A stretch of DNA of 8,072 nt from JAICKN01 sp036491415 (GTDB taxonomy: Bacteria > Acidobacteriota > Terriglobia > Terriglobales > Acidobacteriaceae): contig DASXCC010000031.1 of the NCBI GenBank assembly GCA_036491415.1, positions 1-8,072 on the forward strand, in the 5' to 3' direction. The notes beneath the pieces are model-generated. The model saw only the letters and a program-made list of their open reading frames with translations. It did no database searches and had not been told where the DNA came from. The translations under genes and the position numbers were made by a program. Each line of letters starts with the position of its first letter. Within the stretch, counting starts at the first letter, position 1. Positions 5,389 through 8,072 of the stretch are shown here, one piece after another.

Positions 5389-6888
5389 CTATTTCCCGGC
5401 GGTTTGCGCAACGCCTGCGTTCAGCGCTTCTGCCAGGCGAACACCGTTTCGTCCAGCCTGCTTCGCGACATAAAGAGCGGCATCTGCGGCTTTTACCAGT
5501 TCGTCCCGCGTAAACCCATGGGCCCCGTAATTGGCTGCCCCAGCGCTGATGGTAACCGCGCGCGGAACTCCCGGAAACGACCATTCCGCCACGCCCTTGC
5601 GCAGTTTTTCAGCAATGGCCAATGAATAATGCGGGTCCGTTTGCGAGAGGATGATGGCAAACTCTTCCCCGCCATAACGACACACGGTGTCGGTTTTGCG
5701 CAGGTGTTGATGGAAAAGAGATGACACCTGGCGCAGAACTTCGTCTCCCAACAAGTGCCCGAATTCGTCGTTGAGCTTTTTGAAATGATCAATGTCAATC
5801 ATGATCACCGACATGGAGCTATTGAAGCGGCGGGCGCGTTCGATTTCTTCGACAATCCGCAACTCGAAATAGCGCCGGTTGAAGATCCCGGTAAGACCAT
5901 CCAGATATGCGAGTTGCTTTACGCGATCCACATAGTGCGCGTTCTGAATGGCGGTCGCGCAAATTCCCGCGACAGACTCCAGCGGATGGACTTCGTCGTC
6001 GCTGAATGAGCGCAACTTGTTGCTATCGAGGACCAGCATTCCCAAAACTTGTCCGAAAGAAACCAGGGGAATGCTGATGCGCGACGCCGTCTCATGGCAT
6101 AGCGCTACGTAGTCATGTAACGCCTTCACATCATTTTCTATAACTGTTTTCCCGGTTGCGAATGCCTGTGCGCAGAGTAACGTTTCGGGAGGAATCAGGC
6201 TTCCTTCTTCATGAAGCGAAGTCAGGGTGCCACTGCTGGCCATCAGCATCAGGTCTTCTTCCTGCTTTACCAGGATCGAAACATGCGGCACATAAAAGGC
6301 CTGCTGGATGAGCGGGCCAATTTTTCCCAGCAGCTCTTTGAGATCAAGAACTGCGTTCATCTCCTGCGCAATGCTGTTGATGGCGCGCAGTTGCGCCGCG
6401 CGTTGGCGTTCCAAACTGTAAAGACCGGCATTTTGCAGCGCCATGGATGCCTGCGTGGAGAAGAGTGTCAGCAGATCAGTGGTTTCCGAATCAAAATATC
6501 CCAGAGTTTCACTCTGGCAATCGAGCACCCCCGCTACTTCTCCGTTCACGATCAGCGGAATCGCCAACTCCGATTTGGTTTTAGGAATGGAATTGATGTA
6601 GCGAGCGTCTTTACTGACATCGGCAACGCAAATGGGACGTTTCTTTTTCGCAGCCGTTCCGATAATGCCCTTGCCAATCGGAAGCCGTCCATTTTTTGTT
6701 TTTTCATTGCCCCCTATCTGGCAATGCACATAGAGTTCGTCTTTTTCTTTGTCTACTAAAAGAACAGCCGCACATTCCAGGCGAAAGAAATCCTGCGCAA
6801 TCACGAGGATGCGGTTCAGGACTTCATCCAGATCGAAGGTGGATAACACCGCCTGACTGGCGTCGTAAAGAATGGCGATCTTTTGCAT
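5389..6888 (-). CDS. Soluble GAF-GAF-GGDEF diguanylate cyclase
   Basis: Predicted to make cyclic di-GMP from two GTP; 499 aa, with no transmembrane segment or signal peptide, so cytosolic. A first GAF domain spans about 13-155 (LPIGKGIIGTAA, then SELAIPLIVNGEVAGVLDCQS). A second spans about 172-318 (SRISIPLVSFGQVLGMLVLDS). Both are followed by helices that probably act as signalling linkers. The GGDEF domain (about 324-487) begins LDGLTGIFNRRYF and has IDIDHFKKLND (364-374, metal ligand D365) and an intact GGEEF (406-410). RKTD (397-400) ends five residues before GGEEF, which is the RxxD product-inhibition I-site, so feedback inhibition by c-di-GMP is expected. No EAL or HD-GYP phosphodiesterase domain is present. 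The GAF ligand is unknown. The ATG at 6888 lies 11 nt after TAGAAT and no Shine-Dalgarno is visible. The gene is divergent from recG. Confidence 0.95.
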   Translation of the reverse strand: MQKIAILYDASQAVLSTFDLDEVLNRILVIAQDFFRLECAAVLLVDKEKDELYVHCQIGGNEKTKNGRLPIGKGIIGTAAKKKRPICVADVSKDARYINSIPKTKSELAIPLIVNGEVAGVLDCQSETLGYFDSETTDLLTLFSTQASMALQNAGLYSLERQRAAQLRAINSIAQEMNAVLDLKELLGKIGPLIQQAFYVPHVSILVKQEEDLMLMASSGTLTSLHEEGSLIPPETLLCAQAFATGKTVIENDVKALHDYVALCHETASRISIPLVSFGQVLGMLVLDSNKLRSFSDDEVHPLESVAGICATAIQNAHYVDRVKQLAYLDGLTGIFNRRYFELRIVEEIERARRFNSSMSVIMIDIDHFKKLNDEFGHLLGDEVLRQVSSLFHQHLRKTDTVCRYGGEEFAIILSQTDPHYSLAIAEKLRKGVAEWSFPGVPRAVTISAGAANYGAHGFTRDELVKAADAALYVAKQAGRNGVRLAEALNAGVAQTAGK

Positions 6889-6899
6889 TTATCTACAAG

Positions 6900-6924
6900 A
6901 TTCTACTGGTTACACCGGGGTTAC
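6900..6924 (-). promoter_or_regulatory. Diguanylate cyclase promoter: TAGAAT plus 11-bp-period direct repeat
   Basis: On the minus strand GTAACC (6924-6919), CCGGT, GTAACC (6913-6908), AG, TAGAAT (6905-6900), then 11 nt to the ATG at 6888. The two GTAACC copies are exactly 11 bp apart, one helical turn, and abut the -10 where a -35 would otherwise be expected; no TTGACA-like hexamer is present. This arrangement resembles activator sites that replace a weak -35. The bound protein, if any, is unknown. Confidence 0.42.
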
Positions 6925-7062
6925 CGAAGTTCCCAAAGTAATGATGATTTGTTCGATAACAGACGCATCTCCCATTTTGCGAATAGATCTTATTCGGCCA
7001 GCTGAGACTCCGACGTAGATGCCGCCCATCGTAGACATCGGCGCAGGGTTCGACTTCCGGAG

Positions 7063-7080
7063 TTCGATCGAATGCATTCG
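7063..7080. repeat. Overlapping perfect palindromes
   Basis: TTCGATCGAA (7063-7072, 10 bp) and CGAATGCATTCG (7069-7080, 12 bp) are both perfect palindromes and share 4 bp. They lie 109 bp before the recG ATG and 175 bp before the cyclase ATG. They could be an operator for a dimeric regulator; no function is shown. Confidence 0.4.
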
Positions 7081-7097
7081 TGATTTTCGATGTAGGC

Positions 7098-7115
7098 GCG
7101 GGCGTCCTCGCCCAC
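7098..7115 (-). other. Short GC-rich hairpin
   Basis: On the minus strand GTGGGCG, loop AGGA, CGCCCGC form a 7-bp stem with one G-U pair. No T-run follows, so it is not a typical intrinsic terminator. It might be part of a dispersed intergenic repeat. Confidence 0.3.
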
Positions 7116-7172
7116 GTGACATTTCAAATCGCCTGAATTCTCAATGCGAAGGCCCAGAGCTACGCGCGTAAC

Positions 7173-7181
7173 TGCTAACAT
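7173..7181 (+). promoter_or_regulatory. Extended -10-like box of recG
   Basis: TGC directly before TAACAT (7176-7181) makes an extended -10. The 7-nt gap (CCCTGTA) to the ATG at 7189 puts the expected transcription start at the start codon, predicting a leaderless message. There is no Shine-Dalgarno and no good -35. Confidence 0.5.
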
Positions 7182-7188
7182 CCCTGTA

Positions 7189-8072
7189 ATGCTGGAATTA
7201 ACCACACCCGTCCAGTACGTGAAGGGGATCGGTCCGCGCCTGTCTGAAGTGCTGGCAGCGAAGGGACTTACAACCGTTGACGACCTCTTGCATTACCTTC
7301 CCTTCCGCTATGAAGATCGCCTGAACCCACGCGGAGTGTCTGAATTAAGGCCGGGAGAAATGGCGACGGTCATTGCCGAAGTTCGTAATTCCGGCCTGTT
7401 CCGGACGCGGCGAATGCCTATTTTTCAGATGGTCGCCGGTCAAGGAAGGGCGAAGCTGAAATGCCTCTGGTTCAACTCCGCCTATTTGAAAGACAAATTT
7501 CAGCCCGGGCAGATTGTTGCGCTCTACGGAAAAGTCGAGCAGGACAAACGCGGCGAGCTACAGATTGTTCAACCGCAATTTGAAATTCTGGGCGATGCAT
7601 CAGAAGAAATGCCTGATGGCGTTGCTGAAGAAAAAGCCGCAGCCTCGCTGGAGATTGGACGCATCGTTCCTATTTATGAATCGGCCGGACAAGGCCGCCT
7701 CACTTCGCGCTGGTTCCGGAGAACCATTCGCCAAGCTTTAGAAAATCTGCCGGCAAACTTGCCGGAGGCAATTCCCGCCTCTGTCCGAAAACGCCTTTCG
7801 CTCATTTCTCCGCGTGAAGCTTTATGGCAGGCACATTGGCCGGAAGCAGGAGAAAGCCTGCAGGGTCTGCAAGAAGCGCGTACGCCCGCCCACGTCCGGA
7901 TGATTTTTGAGGAACTATTCCTGCTTGAGCTGGGACTCGAACTAAAACGCCGCCAACTGAAAGCAGAAACCGGAGTTGCCTTTCAACTCAATGAGCGCGC
8001 CCGCGACGTCATCAAAAAAATTCTTCCATTTCATCCGACCTCCGCGCAGAAAAAAGCTCTGAAGGAGATTGC
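7189..8072 (+). CDS. recG: ATP-dependent DNA helicase RecG, N-terminal part (cut by window edge)
   Basis: Branch-migration helicase that remodels stalled replication forks and Holliday junctions. I translated it by hand; 294 codons are visible. The N-terminus PVQYVKGIGPRLSEVLAAKG (about 7-26), followed by TVDDLLHYLPFRYEDR, is the typical RecG helix-hairpin-like opening. An OB-fold wedge domain follows (about 55-140: PGEMATVIAEV, LKCLWFNSAYLKDKFQPGQ, ALYGKVEQDKRGELQIVQPQ), then IVPIYES (about 161-167). The visible end, ILPFHPTSAQKKALKEI, is the Q-motif-like segment that normally precedes Walker A GDVGSGKT, which lies beyond the window. The ATG at 7189 is chosen because it begins the conserved MLELTTPVQYVKGIGP stretch. 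The gene is divergent from the cyclase and is ordinary for the family as far as visible. Confidence 0.96.
   Translation, partial: MLELTTPVQYVKGIGPRLSEVLAAKGLTTVDDLLHYLPFRYEDRLNPRGVSELRPGEMATVIAEVRNSGLFRTRRMPIFQMVAGQGRAKLKCLWFNSAYLKDKFQPGQIVALYGKVEQDKRGELQIVQPQFEILGDASEEMPDGVAEEKAAASLEIGRIVPIYESAGQGRLTSRWFRRTIRQALENLPANLPEAIPASVRKRLSLISPREALWQAHWPEAGESLQGLQEARTPAHVRMIFEELFLLELGLELKRRQLKAETGVAFQLNERARDVIKKILPFHPTSAQKKALKEI

Larger units (their letters stand above)
6889..7188. other. Divergent intergenic region between diguanylate cyclase and recG
   Basis: 300 bp without a convincing gene. It holds the start-proximal -10-like boxes of both flanking genes, an 11-bp-period direct repeat beside the cyclase promoter (6908-6924), overlapping palindromes at 7063-7080 and a hairpin at 7098-7115. 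Open frames on the minus strand (6910-7122 and 6990-7205) have no ribosome-binding site, overlap each other and match no family I recognise. Confidence 0.6.

Noticed and set aside
6910..7205. Two overlapping small minus-strand frames in the cyclase-recG spacer (70 and 71 codons)
   Set aside because: No ribosome-binding site, no family match and mutual overlap; the longer-reaching one also runs into recG. More likely non-coding or repeat sequence, though a relic cannot be excluded.
1..8072. A novel defence, mobile or biosynthetic system in the window
   Set aside because: Every sizeable coding region belongs to a familiar housekeeping or signalling family. There are no transposases, integrases, nuclease pairs, spacer arrays or unexplained gene clusters.

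Overview
The window looks like an ordinary chromosomal segment of a free-living bacterium, most likely an Acidobacteriota (Terriglobia/Koribacter-like) genome. That placement is an inference. It rests on moderate GC content, on genes whose -10-like boxes sit almost on the start codon with no Shine-Dalgarno, on a degenerate 7-bp tandem repeat in an intergenic spacer, and on a compact SucA. No mobile element, phage gene, CRISPR array, tRNA or rRNA is visible, and I see no undescribed multi-gene system. The interest lies in the non-coding parts and in gene-start details.

Layout, left to right. Bases 1-1311 (minus strand) hold a two-component pair: an OmpR/PhoB-type response regulator followed by a membrane histidine kinase, overlapping by GTGA. 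The kinase is cut by the left window edge after its HAMP domain begins. Bases 1380-3881 (minus) hold sucA, the thiamine-diphosphate E1 subunit of 2-oxoglutarate dehydrogenase, with no E2 or E3 gene beside it. Across a 177-bp divergent spacer lies rpiA (4059-4778, plus), ribose-5-phosphate isomerase A. It converges on a small PPOX/split-beta-barrel flavoenzyme-type gene (4803-5201, minus). After a 187-bp spacer with heptamer repeats and a C-rich, G-poor transcript comes a soluble GAF-GAF-GGDEF diguanylate cyclase (5389-6888, minus). A 300-bp divergent spacer then leads to recG (7189 onward, plus), which runs off the right edge just before its helicase motifs.

Functionally the genes are a loose mixture: environmental sensing (two-component pair), TCA cycle (sucA), pentose phosphate pathway (rpiA), c-di-GMP signalling (diguanylate cyclase), a small redox or cofactor-binding protein, and DNA repair (recG). 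Only the regulator-kinase pair is clearly co-transcribed. The other units appear to have their own promoters.

Two initiation styles coexist. The PPOX gene has a consensus TATAAT and a strong GGAGGAG ribosome-binding site. The response regulator and recG have a -10-like hexamer exactly 7 nt before the start codon, predicting leaderless mRNA. rpiA and the diguanylate cyclase have TAGAAT 12 and 11 nt before the start, predicting leaders of only a few nucleotides.
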